The position numbers and the translations under genes are program-made. This document shows positions 23,847 to 35,487 of a DNA stretch of 64,000 nucleotides, piece after piece. Under the pieces are notes generated by a model. It was not told the origin of the DNA, did not search any database, and worked only from the letters and a program-made list of their open reading frames with translations. How positions within the stretch are numbered: position 1 is the stretch's first letter; each line of letters starts with the position of its first letter. Origin of the DNA: Arachis hypogaea (lineage: Eukaryota > Streptophyta > Magnoliopsida > Fabales > Fabaceae); NCBI RefSeq assembly GCF_003086295.3, contig NC_092045.1:93076693-93140692 (forward strand). Direction: 5' to 3'.

Positions 23847-24453
23847 TAGAGTTGGCAAGCGGGGAAGCCTGCCCTGCCCTGCCAGAATCCCGCCCTTTGG
23901 CGGGCTGGCCAGCGCTGCCCCGCCTAGTGAGCCGGTCCTAAAATCCCACCCCATTCCGCCTAACTGCGAGCTGGCGGGCTAAACCCGCCAACGCTCCTTT
24001 TTTTACTATTAACTACTAAATAATATATATAATTTCTAAAGGCATAAAAAAATTATATTTTTTATATTCTCAAACATTAAAGTTTTTATAATTATAAATA
24101 TCTAATAAACATAATTATAAACCATGTTTTCATCCAAAAAATAATTATAAATATTGTCTCCAAAGCAACATAAACATAATCCAAAACACTCAATTTTTAT
24201 CTTCATACTCTTGTAACTTGGGTTGGAGAAAGTTGGGTTTTGGCAAAAAAATTACAAAAATATCCCCTTGCCAAAAAAAACTAATCCCAGCAGGGAAGTC
24301 CGCCCCACCTCACCAAGGTAAAGCCCACCAAAGATCGCGGTTTAAGCGGTGTGGGTTAGGCGGGCTTTGCCTCTTTGGCGGACCCAATTTTCCAGCCTGG
24401 CCTGCCAAAATGCGGGCTGACTAGGTGGGTTTAGGCCAGTTTGCCACCCCCTA
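23847..24453. mobile_element. hAT-like MITE, 607 bp
   Basis: The ends are TAGAGTTGGCAAGC at 23847 and GTTTGCCACCCCCTA ending at 24453. These are inverted with a few changes and are of the TAGGGGTGGCAA type known from hAT-derived MITEs. The flanks TCTATGCC (23839-23846) and CCTGTGCC (24454-24461) match at six of eight positions, with two transitions, fitting the 8-bp duplication of hAT elements. The arms are GC-rich (GCGGGC, CCCGCC) and the middle is AT-rich. It is non-coding. Confidence 0.7.
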
Positions 24454-24929
24454 CCTGTGCCCGAAAAAGGTTCAAGCCAAGCCCTACTAGGTGATTACGC
24501 ACTTACTTGATTGTCATTGGGGTAGTTTCTGATACACTAGTCGTGTTCCACTTAGCCCATTCTGGTTGATGAAGTGTTTTCATTGTGATTGAACTTGGAG
24601 GTTGCCTCCTCTGGGTGACGACAAACCTCTCGTGTCAGCTGGAAGTTGCAGCTCTTTCTGTGGAGCACACAACCATGTAAGCGTGCTTATTTAGTTATCC
24701 TTCATGGACCTTATTAAGGATGCATTTAGCAATACTCTAAAATGCACTCTGAATATGTCACAAGAATGCACTCCCATAGCAATGAGTATGGTAAAGCAGT
24801 GTATCAAGGATGCAGTATGATATCAAAAGATTGTTAGATGCCATTTCTTGACATGATGCGGTATTATCGGAGATAAGAGATGTAATCAAAGTTCTCACAG
24901 GACAGAAATCTTTGTTGTCAATGAATATG

Positions 24930-27108
24930 CCATCCCTAGGTCATTGCACAACATGCAACTGCTACCAGGTAAGAACCGGATCGAAAGCCCCCAACAAGAG
25001 TCCGAGAATCAAACAGCCTATCAACCATAGTCGTCGTAGAAAAGCATCAAATACGCATAATCTGAAAAATTGTTCCATAATTGACACCACCTTCACCACT
25101 AATCACATCCCGTTTAGCACCAAGAGAAAGAAGAAATCATTAAGGCAACCTTTCCCAAATCTAAAAGAACCCCAGTCGATTCATTCACCAGAAGTGGTGC
25201 GTCTTATGCCAGCCTCTGTTTTTCTTTCAATTATAATTGATTAGTCCTTATCTATTTGCGTAGTTGTCATAACATAATGCCTTACCACAATTCAGGTCGA
25301 TCTAACCTCTGACAATGTTCAAGAAACCTCCCTACTGCACAATCAAGCCAACAATGAAATGGAGCCTTGAGGACTATCTGGTAGGTGAAGGTGTGACATA
25401 CTTTTCACAGAATCTGATGCCGTCGTGAACGTAGGCAGCCTGCTAAGTATGAAGGCCGAGCGCATTCCACAGGTGATGACATTAAAATCATTATTTGTAT
25501 ACCATGAGTAATCGCGTTGTCAATTCACATTGCATATTTCGCTACTCATAAGTAATTTGATGTATACCTTGTAGTTCATGAACCTAGTCTTTCGCCCAAT
25601 CGACGAGATGAACTTGTCTGGAGTAGAGTTGGTCGTAGCGACTTACATCTTTAGCTAAGATCTTTCGAAGAGGTAAGCCACCACCAGACACTGGGTTTAA
25701 GGTCAACCCCTCACATATCCTTATGCTATCATGATCCTGATGCACACACCCTATCTTTGTTGTTACATCTCTAATGCATGGTCATAGAATTTTTTCGATG
25801 TTAATGTGCATGTCCTCGACAGTGAGATTCTAATTGATGTCGGGGACTGTATCGCTAGCAGGGGTGCACTGTTGACCCTTGTGCTAAATTAAATACTTAG
25901 AACAAATAGTTAGAATAACATACATCGTTAAATTAAAAATATATTTGATGGACTTTTTCCACTAACTTCTGGAAGAGAAATAATAATTCCTCCTATTATG
26001 TTTAGAAAGCTAACTTTCAATTAGATAATTACCCATTCATTAGCTTCTTCTCAAGCGCAACAAACACACCTTTTTGTTCCAAAAAAATTTTGGGGGTCCG
26101 TTCCTGTCCCGCGATGAGAGAATGATCTAATGAAATGCATGTTTCTAATTATTACCAAGTAGCCCTCGACGGTCGGTCCTTGACATCTGGAACATGACGT
26201 CCTTGTGCAAGAACTACATGTGAAGTAAGATGAAGCAGGCGACGAGGGTATATACACGGTCTACGCTATTGTTCATGTCCAAATTGGGTGGAGAAGGCTA
26301 CATTATAGATTGACTTGGGTATATTTGTATGTATAGATTTATCAGCCAATGTGGTACGACCGGCACTAGTACCTTATGATCATCGACGTGCCGCGAAAAA
26401 AGTTGATCTACCTAGACTCACTTCGGGACTCACGTGAAGCAAATGCAAGGAAGACATGGATAATGCGGGTGGTAAGCAACACTTTTTTTGTCAAATAAAC
26501 GTAACAACTAGGCTTAGGGTCTGAAATATCAAAATTGATATGAATTTTACTTATGTTTTCTAGGCACTGTACCTCGAGAGATTGATAGTAAGAAATTTCT
26601 AACTGTCAGGATAGGGGGTGCTGCGTCCTAGGTTTTTCACATTTGAGTTTGAATAGCTGGATGTGCCTCAGCAAGAAGGAAACTCGTAAGATCATAGCAT
26701 TTCATATTTCATGCGCTTCTCTTAGTTTATTGTATGTCGATACATGTGATCTATTTTCTAGTTCTTACTAACAATTCAAAAACATTAAATAATTGTGTGC
26801 ACGTACAGCATGGACTGTGGCGTATGCGTCGCCCAATGGATGAATTTAGAGCAACTGTGGCAAGATTATGGAGTATATGTATAATGATTTATCTAATTAC
26901 TCAAACATAGTTTAAAATAAAATATACCTATCTTGAACGAGCCTTTTGGTAATTGTTAATCTCGATTGTTACTTGATCCTTATGTCAGCATGGCAACAGT
27001 GCTACGCAGATATACGTAGCAGTGGATTTGGTTATGAAATCACACAACGAAATGGCACAGGAAGTTGTCTCCAGGGCATGTGCGCACTGGCAAAGGAATG
27101 TTCCTTAG
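24930..27108 (+). pseudogene. Ulp1-like (C48) cysteine protease gene, decayed, multi-exon
   Basis: Several exons can be read with matching GT/AG borders: about 25296-25473, 25575-25672, 26350-26471, 26564-26685, 26809-26878, then a C-terminal piece ending at the TAG at 27106-27108. Readable words include FRPIDEMNLSGVELVVATY, LMIIDVPRKKLIYLDSLRD and MDCGVCVAQWMN. The last carries the catalytic Cys context of Ulp1 peptidases, and a catalytic-type His lies at 26364-26366, directly followed by an in-frame TAG. Other in-frame stops occur in the exons near 25360, 25655 and 26600-26665. Ulp1 enzymes remove SUMO; this copy cannot make a whole enzyme. An upstream frame at 24912-25244 (basic, Ser/Lys-rich) may be part of it. 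Ulp1-like genes are often carried by plant MULEs, and a mudrA relic lies 3 kb away. Confidence 0.72.
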
Positions 27109-28028
27109 AGAAATTTCCTTTTTACGTGGAACAAAACCCATTAGTGAATAGTTTGTAAGGCTCCCCTCAGGGCAATTAATTTTTTGATAGACCCCTGAGT
27201 GCTTCAAAACACACTCAAGGGGAAGACTCGAGTGACTTTTTGCTTGAAAAGTGTGAAACATTACTACATATCTATTGTTATGCTGTATATATTGAAAACT
27301 TTATGATATTGAATTTATGTAGGAAGCTTTACGAATATAACAAGATTGCACAAATTTAAAATGTTATACTCTTGCGACACACTAGTGTATTGTATGCCTT
27401 TGGGATTATTTTATACTCTCTATCGCCAGAAGTAATGAATCTGCTCCAGATTTGAATGCCAAAATTGATTCTAAATTATTTTGTTCTCGTCTTGTAATGT
27501 GTATAATTGCATTACCTATTTTTTATTTATTTTGGGCCAGAGAAATTGAGCCTAGAGACCCAAAGAAAGAAACAACAATAACCATTACATCACCTTAACA
27601 ATTGAAAGTAAAAGCTCAACCGAACATTAGAATACTCATTCATTTCCACTTATCCCCATCATCTTCCCCTACTTTTAATGCAATATTGACCAACCTAATG
27701 ATGATCACACAAGGACAAAGACACATGATCATATATCACATTTGTTGTTTAAGAGTTGAGATAATGTCACATACATAACGACCCCAAAGTATTTTTTTTC
27801 TCTGAAAGTGTGAGTCAACCCCCAACCCAGACTAAGTTTAGTCACAATATACATCACCCCATCCACATGATGCAAAGTACCTAGCAAAATATTCCATCAT
27901 TACAAATTGCTCTAATATAATAATATAGAAACCACAAGATACATAGTTATATTTGGGGATTCTAACGAAGCCCCTTCTACCTAATATTTAACATGCATTG
28001 CAACAAAACACCAATTTAAAACCACAGT
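27109..28028. other. Intergenic DNA, nothing recognised
   Basis: AT-rich sequence without long frames, RNA signatures or clear repeat borders. Confidence 0.6.
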
Positions 28029-28181
28029 TGTAACACCCTTACTACTAGAATATCACGTTTCAGGCTGCACCACTCTGTAGGAACCTTTTTATAACTCAAA
28101 ACCATATAAACTTCTCTTTTAAAATCGGAAATACTTTTTGTTTGGAAAAACGTACATGCATACATACAAACCAGATATAGC

Positions 28182-28185
<4 letters not shown>

Positions 28186-28252
<67 letters not shown>
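28186..28252. repeat. (AT)n microsatellite
   Basis: More than 30 uninterrupted AT repeats inside the LTR copy. The reading frame of alternating Tyr and Ile across it is not a gene. Confidence 0.97.
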
Positions 28253-28254
<2 letters not shown>

Positions 28255-28667
28255 TTAATAATAATTAGACTTGTTTTCTTCTTTTCAGAAACAACTTATA
28301 AACATTACATATCACGATTCCTTTCCTTTTGATAAGAAGTATAATAATAAAGATGAGGAGAATCTATAACATATGAATACAAAACAGAAATAGCATAGCT
28401 AAGAACTCACCAAAATTTCGTAAGCTTCCTCATCCATCCTAAAAGGGAAGTCTATAGAGGGTGAGAACACGTCCTTACAGATTCTCAGTATAGGGTTCAA
28501 GAATTCTCATAAGAGGATATTTAAAAGAAAATTATTTCCAACCATAGTAATTATCGCTCATCTTATGAATCTTTTTTAAAAGCAATGGTTTAACATCCAA
28601 AAATCCAAAACCTTTCAAAAACCATCAATTAATTATCTAGAGTCTAAAACTCATATTTTTCTTATAA

Positions 28668-29034
28668 GGGTAAAGTATATTTTTTGTCCCTAAAATTTGA
28701 CAAAAATTTTAGAAATACCCCTAGGTTTTATTTTGTTTCAATTTTGTCCCAGAAGTTTTTGATTTGCATCAAATATACCCTCGATGGCTAAATTTTCAAA
28801 ACATTTAAGACCAATCTAACAATAATGCATGAAAATTATACTTGATTTGCTTGTGTTGATAGCTGTTCTTATGAAATTGTTGTTGAATTGGTATTAAAGT
28901 TTTTGAAAAATTAGCCGTCAGGGGTATATTTGATACAAATTGAAAACTTTTGGGATAAAATTGAAATAAAATAAAACTTAGGGGTATTTTTGAAACTTTT
29001 GTCAAACTTTAGGGACAAAAAATATACTTTACCC
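28668..29034. mobile_element. MULE-type MITE, 367 bp, long inverted arms, perfect 9-bp duplication
   Basis: The ends are GGGTAAAGTATATTTTTTGT at 28668 and its inverse ACAAAAAATATACTTTACCC ending at 29034. The arms pair over about 120 bases each. The 9 bp TTCTTATAA is present on both sides (28659-28667 and 29035-29043). Long inverted repeats plus a 9-bp duplication are the mark of Mutator-like elements. It is non-coding; the 66-codon frame inside is an arm read through. Confidence 0.88.
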
Positions 29035-29949
29035 TTCTTATAAAAATCTTAAAAGTTACCTAGACTGTATGAATGACCAACCTGTTCCAAGCATAGGTTC
29101 ATTAAGTCTATGCTGAACTAGTTTGATTTTTCATACTTTACTAAACCTTAAACAGAATTCAAGCACGACCTCCAGCCCATCACAAAATTAATCACGACCT
29201 CTGACCCAAGAAACTCAATCAGCATCCAATTCACCATAAACCAGCCAATCAATCACAAACACAAGTAATAAAGTTCAAATACAATTAAGAGCAATTACAT
29301 CAAGTATAGAAATTAGCAGTTAAACTGAATTATTCACATAGGCACACCAACTACAATATGCACATCCAAATAATGTCACATAAATGCATATGATGCATGC
29401 CTGTCCTACTGGCCATGAGCTCATGTGTCGGTTACAATGCCAGAACCCGATAAATCCGATAGCTAACCCGGATATTGTCTCTCTGTCGTGCCTCTCTGTG
29501 AGGAATATAATAATCTCGACTTCATCAACCCGGTTCTAAAAAGGGTAGTGCTCACCCTTGCACATCTCATCGGAGGCAGCGCTATCCGGGAATTGGGAGC
29601 CCGTCCACCCTTACAACCAGAGAGAACCACGAACAAGCGGGATTAACCAAACAGCCCTTGTTCGAGTTGTCATACTTTTGCAAGAGGCATCAGGAAAGGG
29701 ATCCTAACCTTTTATCGTCTCCCTGGAGGTGATCTTACATTCCCAGGAGGAAAAAGGAAGGGGATCCTCTCCTTTCCTCCATCTCGCTGGGGTCGCACTT
29801 TCGACATATACTACTGGGATATAGTTCACATACACACTCTTAGGATATAATACTTGACGCACTTCTTCACTCTCAATCAAACCTAATCAATCATAATCAA
29901 AATCGAACCATAAGTATTTAAAGTCATTTTCATCACAATTGAAAAGCAT

Positions 29950-31316
29950 ATTTGCTACATGTTGCATATTTGCTTCTATCCGTTAAGTGACAAATTCAGA
30001 GTAAGTAAATCCAGCACGCTTACTCTTGTGAGCCTTAGCACGTTTCTGCGTAAATAACTCGTTCAATTATAATATGTTGCTCAGACGAACGCCAACATAA
30101 GAAGGTTTTTGGCACCCTTTAACATTGAATTTATGCACTCGAACAAATTTATGCAAGCACGGGACCTTGAATGCCCTTAAGAAGTTGCTATAATTTATTA
30201 CTACCCGTATTGATTCATGTCGATAAGATATTATCCCCACATTGTCTCTCCTAATAACATGCATTTATAGATTACTGAGAAAAAAGCGTCACACACCTGC
30301 AATCTCCCCTTCTACAATGGAAAAAATAATTGTTGGTAGAATGTTTTGGTTCCCATCATGTACAATTACTACCAAAAGGTCACCTTTTATATTTTTGTAA
30401 AGGTGTGTTCCGTCAATCTGGACCAAAGGTTTGCAATATTGGAATGCTCTAATGCATGAATTAAAACTCCAGAATATCCAGTGAAGTATTCTGACACCGT
30501 CTACCTCTTCACCCCCATTATATAGGAGTCATCTTTCTATTTGGACAATTGAGGCAAGCATCTTCTGGACTTTTATTGTGCACCACAATGACAAAGTTTC
30601 GTAAGATTCTTCTCAACCATCGAAAACTTTTTTGATTGATTTTTTATTTGGCAACCAAGACTTTTGGTAACTGATGATGTAGTTGAACTTGGATTAGACT
30701 TCCACAATTATATATTTCATCTTGAAGGATGGTTCGATTTCAACCATTGGCCTTATAGCCTTAGCAACTATGTCTGAATCTAACTTAGAATGATCCTGTG
30801 AAATCGTTTTCATTGTGCATGTGTGCCTCCTGTGGTATCTCTGTACCTCCTAACAACCTTTTTGCCAATAAGCCAAATCGACCAACGACCATATGTCTTG
30901 CATTTTGCATAGAGCGTAACTCCTAATTGCCTCGACGACCGACTTTCTAAGATTGTATTCCATTCCGATCTTGAACTACCCGTCCTTAGAATTAGCAACA
31001 TCTACATAAAAAATAAATTGTCACTCATTGATCCCTCCAAAATATAAATTAAGAAAAATGTATTATTCACTCCTCAGGTAACTATGTTCACATATTCGAA
31101 GAATTCTAGAGTATGCAGGGCGTCAAGATACAAGCTATACTTAAAAAGTGCAACATCCATGGGTTTAGTGACTGCAGGTGGAACCACTACATTTTTCACG
31201 GCTAGACCTTCCTCGTTACCATCCTCGTCCTCGTCACTGGCTTCGTAGTTACCTTCGAACTGCTCTTTGCTATTACTATTAACTCCTTTGTACACTTCAT
31301 CTCTTTCATCTTCCAT
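29950..31316 (-). pseudogene. mudrA-type MULE transposase, decayed
   Basis: Pieces in the order expected for a MURA protein are read on the minus strand. An acidic N-terminal segment (31316-31074) ends near PPAVTKPMDV. It is followed by a MuDR N-terminal zinc-binding-type region (about 31000-30750) and then the transposase core. The first catalytic Asp is in the word QIDGTHLY at about 30412. The second-Asp region reads GIISYRHES (about 30230), with Tyr where the family has Asp. The helix NFLRAFKVPCLHKFV follows, then the C-terminal word LNELFTQKRAKAHKSKRAG (about 30040). There are several stops and frame changes, so no active transposase. A functional protein would cut element ends in the nucleus. 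It lies tail-to-tail with the Ulp1-like relic, and an LTR fragment abuts its 3' side. Confidence 0.82.
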
Positions 31317-31890
31317 GTCTAAGTCATGTTAAATCCCCTCCGTAGATATATGTTCAAACTCAACATACAACTCCATCTTTGGTTGTTGCACCTGAGTCTG
31401 CTGGTGAATATAAAACATATGCTACATACTTGCTTCATCAATGATCAACGTAACATCAAACTATATTAGGTCACAAAATACGATAACAGGATTCTTGTAC
31501 AGAATATTGCTCAACCTCTTTAAGATATCATTCTATATGCTTTGATAGAGATCGTACTATAGCTCTGCAAATATCATAGTGCACAAAACCACAAACAAAA
31601 ATAGATTCTCACACACAAAATTCATTCCTTCATGTGTATTTCGTATAATTTTACCTTTGTGATACACCACTATATTTACGGTACCATTCATCAAACTACC
31701 AACACACTAAAATAACACTCCTTATAATGAAAAAGATGGTAACAAGTTTTGCTTTTATAGAGTGCTCGCCAAATGCGTGACACGTGTCCAACATGCAATC
31801 TGTAAGAGTGTTCGCCACCCCTGCGTGTTGGCTAGGTGCTTGCCACGTATCCAAGTCTTGCGTGTTGCCTCAACACACCACTTGCGTATT
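31317..31890. other. Upstream side of the mudrA relic, nothing certain
   Basis: 31750-31880 is relatively GC-rich with repeated CACGTGTCCAA / CACGTATCCAAG and GCGTGTTG words, which could be part of a MULE terminal region, but no inverted partner was found. Confidence 0.4.
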
Positions 31891-34177
31891 AATAAGGGGT
31901 GTTCGCGGTGCGATTTAGTTATATTAATTCTGCGGTTGGGTTTGGTTCAATATCTTTTATTGAAGCCAACCGAATCAAACTAAATCAACTAAAATCGGCT
32001 TGATTTGGTTCAATTTTTTCGGTTTCTCAATTAAAAAAAATTCTGTTGTAGTAAAGCATGAGAAGCATGAGAAGTTTAACAACAAAAGAAATTATAATAT
32101 AACGATTGAAAAGCATGAGAAGTTCAACAAAACAAAATAAAAAGTTGTTTTCATTAATTTTTCTAGCAAAGCAGCCATATCTTGAGGTTCTCTTACAAGA
32201 CAAGACAAGACAGTAAAAATATTATTCAACAAATAAAGAACCTGAAATCAGAAAATGAGTTATAACACAAACAATTAATACCAAACAATAAAACTAAGTT
32301 ATATTGATTTAAGTTAAAATCCAACATATGCTAGAGATATAGAACACAATTCACAAAATTATAAAAACATGATTAAAAAATAGAATTATAAACACAGAAT
32401 CATAAAAAATAATAAAAATAGAAAATAATAAAGTAATAATCAACAGGTCTGACCAATAATCAACAGAAAAATAATCAATTAATAATCAACAGTGAAGAAC
32501 TGAAGATATAGAACAATTCACAACAATAAAAAAATTAATAGATTAAATAGAAAAAAATCGAGAAGAAATAGAACCAACCTGACTCGGAGGCTCCCTTGTT
32601 GAGGGGTTGATGATGCAAATAGAGAGTGCCCTGAGCTGAGTGTAGGGAGGTCTTGCCATGCGTTGAGGAAAATAGCGTCTGGTGCATGCTGCTACTATGC
32701 ATGGAAGAGTAGAGGACAATGGCGTGCTGCTAGAGAGGTGGTGTGTGGAGGCAGTGGAGTCGTGGAGGACGACAGAGGGAGAGAAGCGATACGAGGAAGG
32801 GAGAAGGAGAGGAAAGGGCCACGCTACTACGATAGTGTTGTCCCGCAGCATCAATGGTGGAGATGAGGGAGGATTGGAGATGGGAGAGGGATTTTTGGCA
32901 CTAAAAGCCCGAGAGGATTAGTGTTAGGATTCGTCCATCACTTAGGCTATGTTTGTATGTTATACTTAAGACAAAAATAAAGAGACAGATATAAAGACAG
33001 AGAGACAGAGACAATCTATTATTTTTATGCTTCTGTATTATGTTTGGAAGCAGTGTACAAAAACTTGTCAAATGTTATTGTTTTGTATTTAAAAAGATAG
33101 ATACAATTTACTAAATACATAACAAAAGAAATTATATACTCTTTAGATTTTTTTAAAAAATGAAATATTTTTTCGATCAAATTTGTAATAAAAGAAAACC
33201 CTTCTCTGTGTTTTCTTGATCTTTTTTAATCAAATCCCAACTAAAAATGAAACGAAAAAGAATTGCACTAAATTGGACAAGCTACTCTTCTTCTTTATTA
33301 GTTGTGTAGCTGCAGAACGAAGGAGAAGACAAAACTAAGATTTTGATAAAGGAACGACGAACTTTACTATTTACAAAATATATTAAAAATAAAAAAATCA
33401 TTAAAATAATCTCTACATTTTGTGTTTTTATTATCCCAAATAAATGTGGATACAAAAATGTGACTAAAAAATATGTGCAAAAATATATATTTTATTCCTA
33501 ATTTTTAAACTAAATATATTATAAAATATGGTATTATTTTTTGTTTTTGTCACGGAAGCACATCCAAACACAACCTTAAATCATTTGAAGGTGGGATGAA
33601 AATGAATTTTGAGGTGTTTAATTAGGATATTTTAAAAAACCGATTCAATTTGGTTAAATTTTTTTTTATCAGAATAAAAAACTGAACCATAAAAAAATTA
33701 CAAAATATTTGTTTTAAGTTTATTTGATTTTCAAGTTGTTTATTTTTTAATTTTTTTTGTTCGGTTTAAGACCATTTAAAAAGTTTTAAAAGTAACTTTT
33801 TTGAGTTTTTGATTTATGAAAAGTACTAATATTAATATTTAGTGCAATTTTCAAAACTAAATTATAGTTTTTTACGAAACTATTTAAAAATTTATAAAAA
33901 AAATTAAAAAAATGACGTTTTTCATCATACAACTATTTTTTACCACATTTTATAAAATAAACACTTTTAAAATTAAAAATTCAAATACAAAATAACTTAT
34001 TTATAAACTATTTTTAATATAGTCATTTATTATTTAAGCTATTTTTTCAAAACAAAAAACTTAATTAAATTGTTTACCCAAACTCAACCTTATTCAATTT
34101 TCACTTTGTTCAATTTTTAAAGTTTTTTTGTTCGATTGGTGAATTTTATTCGAATTAGATTAGTTTTAAACACCCCT
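31891..34177. mobile_element. Foldback-like element with AAGGGGTGTTC / ACACCCCT ends
   Basis: The left end AAGGGGTGTTCGCGG lies at 31894 and the right end TTTTAAACACCCCT at 34177. Next to both ends are words such as TTTGGTTCAATTTTTTCGG and CGATTCAATTTGGTT, in roughly inverted arrangement. The middle contains a GC-rich patch (32570-32935) with no supported gene and a nested Tourist-like MITE. A target duplication is not clear, so the boundaries are tentative. Confidence 0.45.
32945..33575. mobile_element. Tourist-like (PIF/Harbinger) MITE, 631 bp
   Basis: The ends are GGCTATGTTTGTATGT at 32945 and ACATCCAAACACAACC ending at 33575; 13 of 16 terminal bases pair. The trinucleotide TTA flanks both sides (32942-32944 and 33576-33578), as for PIF/Harbinger-derived MITEs. 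The interior is AT-rich and non-coding. Confidence 0.75.
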
Positions 34178-35257
34178 ACATATTAAGCCAATAAGCCTGC
34201 TCCACCTGCAACGTCTATCGCAGCAATTACACTAAGAGCCGGTTTGGAAAATAACAGAAGCTACTTTTTTTTTACTCTTGGATTATAAAAAGTCATAATT
34301 TGCGTGTTTGGCATTATTTTAAAAAAAACTTTTAACTTTCGAAAAAATTAATTTACAGTTTTTTAAGGAAGTAGAAATATATGACTTCTCTATTTTTTAA
34401 TAAGTCATTCTACCACTCACTTAAAAATTAATTTCAAAACAAAAAAAATCTATTTTTCTATGAAAAATACTGATCCTTCATCACTACCATTTTCACATAA
34501 TAATTCATCTGACAGAAGTATTGATTCTCCACTACCTTTTTCAGACAATATTGCATCTAAACAACCTACTATATATATTCCTTTTAAGTATTTTTTTCTT
34601 ATCATTTTATCACTCTATTTTTTATTATTAAATTTGTATTTAACTGTGCTATGAAATTTTAGTTTTAATTTTGTTTTTTTCACATGTAATTTTATAGTTT
34701 ACTATTATTTTCATAGTTAATTATAGCAAGTTATTGATCTCAATAAAGAAGAAAAAAGTTCTAATAAGAGTAAAAAAAAAATAAAAAACAGCAACAAAAT
34801 ATACATTAACACTCATTTTATATTTATTTTTTATTTTCATCTACCATATCATCACAATATTAGTGATTAAATTATATAAAATTAATATTTGATATTGAAA
34901 AATATTTGTTATCATCATTATTTTAATATTATTTTCTTTTATAAAAAAATTATTTTTTGAGTTATTTATTCAAATATTACAACTTTAGAATAAATACTTT
35001 TATAACTAAAACTTCAAAAACAAAATAGCTTATTTATAAGCTGATATTAATAAAAGTTCTTATATTTTTATTTTTTTTTCAAAAAAACTTATTTAAATTA
35101 TTTACCCAACTAAATTCATTCTCAACAAAAACACCTCAAACTTTTCCATACATAAAAAATAGTCACAAGACTAAGTCAACCAAAAACCAAGAAAAATTTA
35201 AAAAGAGGAATAAAAAACACCCTTAGAAATTAAAGTCAATTAGGGAGGTTACATTAC
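34178..35257. other. Very AT-rich intergenic DNA
   Basis: The segment from about 34237 (GAGCCGGTTTGG) to about 35110 (ACCCAACTAAATTC) may be another MITE-like repeat, but its ends pair poorly. The 64-codon plus frame at 34460-34654 is composition-driven. No gene is supported. Confidence 0.5.
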
Positions 35258-35339
35258 CTTGGCAATGACAGCGCCATCCGCTGCTAAATGAGCTTTGTAA
35301 TTAATAACAATAACTTGATTCTCGAAGCTCCACAGAGGG
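35258..35339 (-). pseudogene. Possible orphan exon (82 nt) of an unrecognised gene
   Basis: On the minus strand an acceptor-like ..GACTTAG precedes an open 27-codon stretch that includes WSFENQVIVINYKAHLAADG. It ends exactly at a donor-like AAG|GTAATG. The composition is clearly less AT-rich than its surroundings. I do not recognise the protein. It may be an exon left behind when flanking exons were lost or displaced by the LTR fragment that begins near 35488, or an exon of a gene not fully in view. No neighbouring exon could be identified on either side. Confidence 0.4.
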
Positions 35340-35487
35340 CTAAGTCACAAAGATTTGTAATTAATCGATCAATTTAGACATGTAGTCAAATTGCTTTTCT
35401 TCAATATCACGGTTACTAAAGTTCAATTATTCTTTCCCTTAATCTTGATGAGAATTCAATCAACTAAATTGGATTTTAACCGATTAA

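Larger units (their letters stand above)
28029..29880 (-). repeat. Third, truncated copy of the 3.5 kb LTR family
   Basis: It starts TGTAACACCC at 28029 in the same orientation as 1299-4840. The region 29385-29520 (ATGCATATGATGCATGCCTG, TCTCTCTGTCGTGCC) matches 2180-2310. The stretch 29690-29800, with two CTCGCTGG/CTCCCTGG words and GGGATCCT, matches the 7200-7320 region of the plus-oriented copy. No primer site lies beside 28029. The right limit is blurred, about 29880. It carries a TA microsatellite and a MITE. Confidence 0.7.

Noticed and set aside
28138..28332. Frame with alternating Tyr and Ile
   Set aside because: It reads through an AT microsatellite.
32543..32921. Frames of 67-103 codons in the GC-rich patch of the foldback-like element
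   Set aside because: Plus and minus frames overlap, none has a domain, and the patch is within a probable non-autonomous transposon.
31891..34177. Exact target duplication for the AAGGGGTGTTC element
   Set aside because: TATTAA occurs near both ends, but at different offsets from the termini, so no duplication can be claimed.
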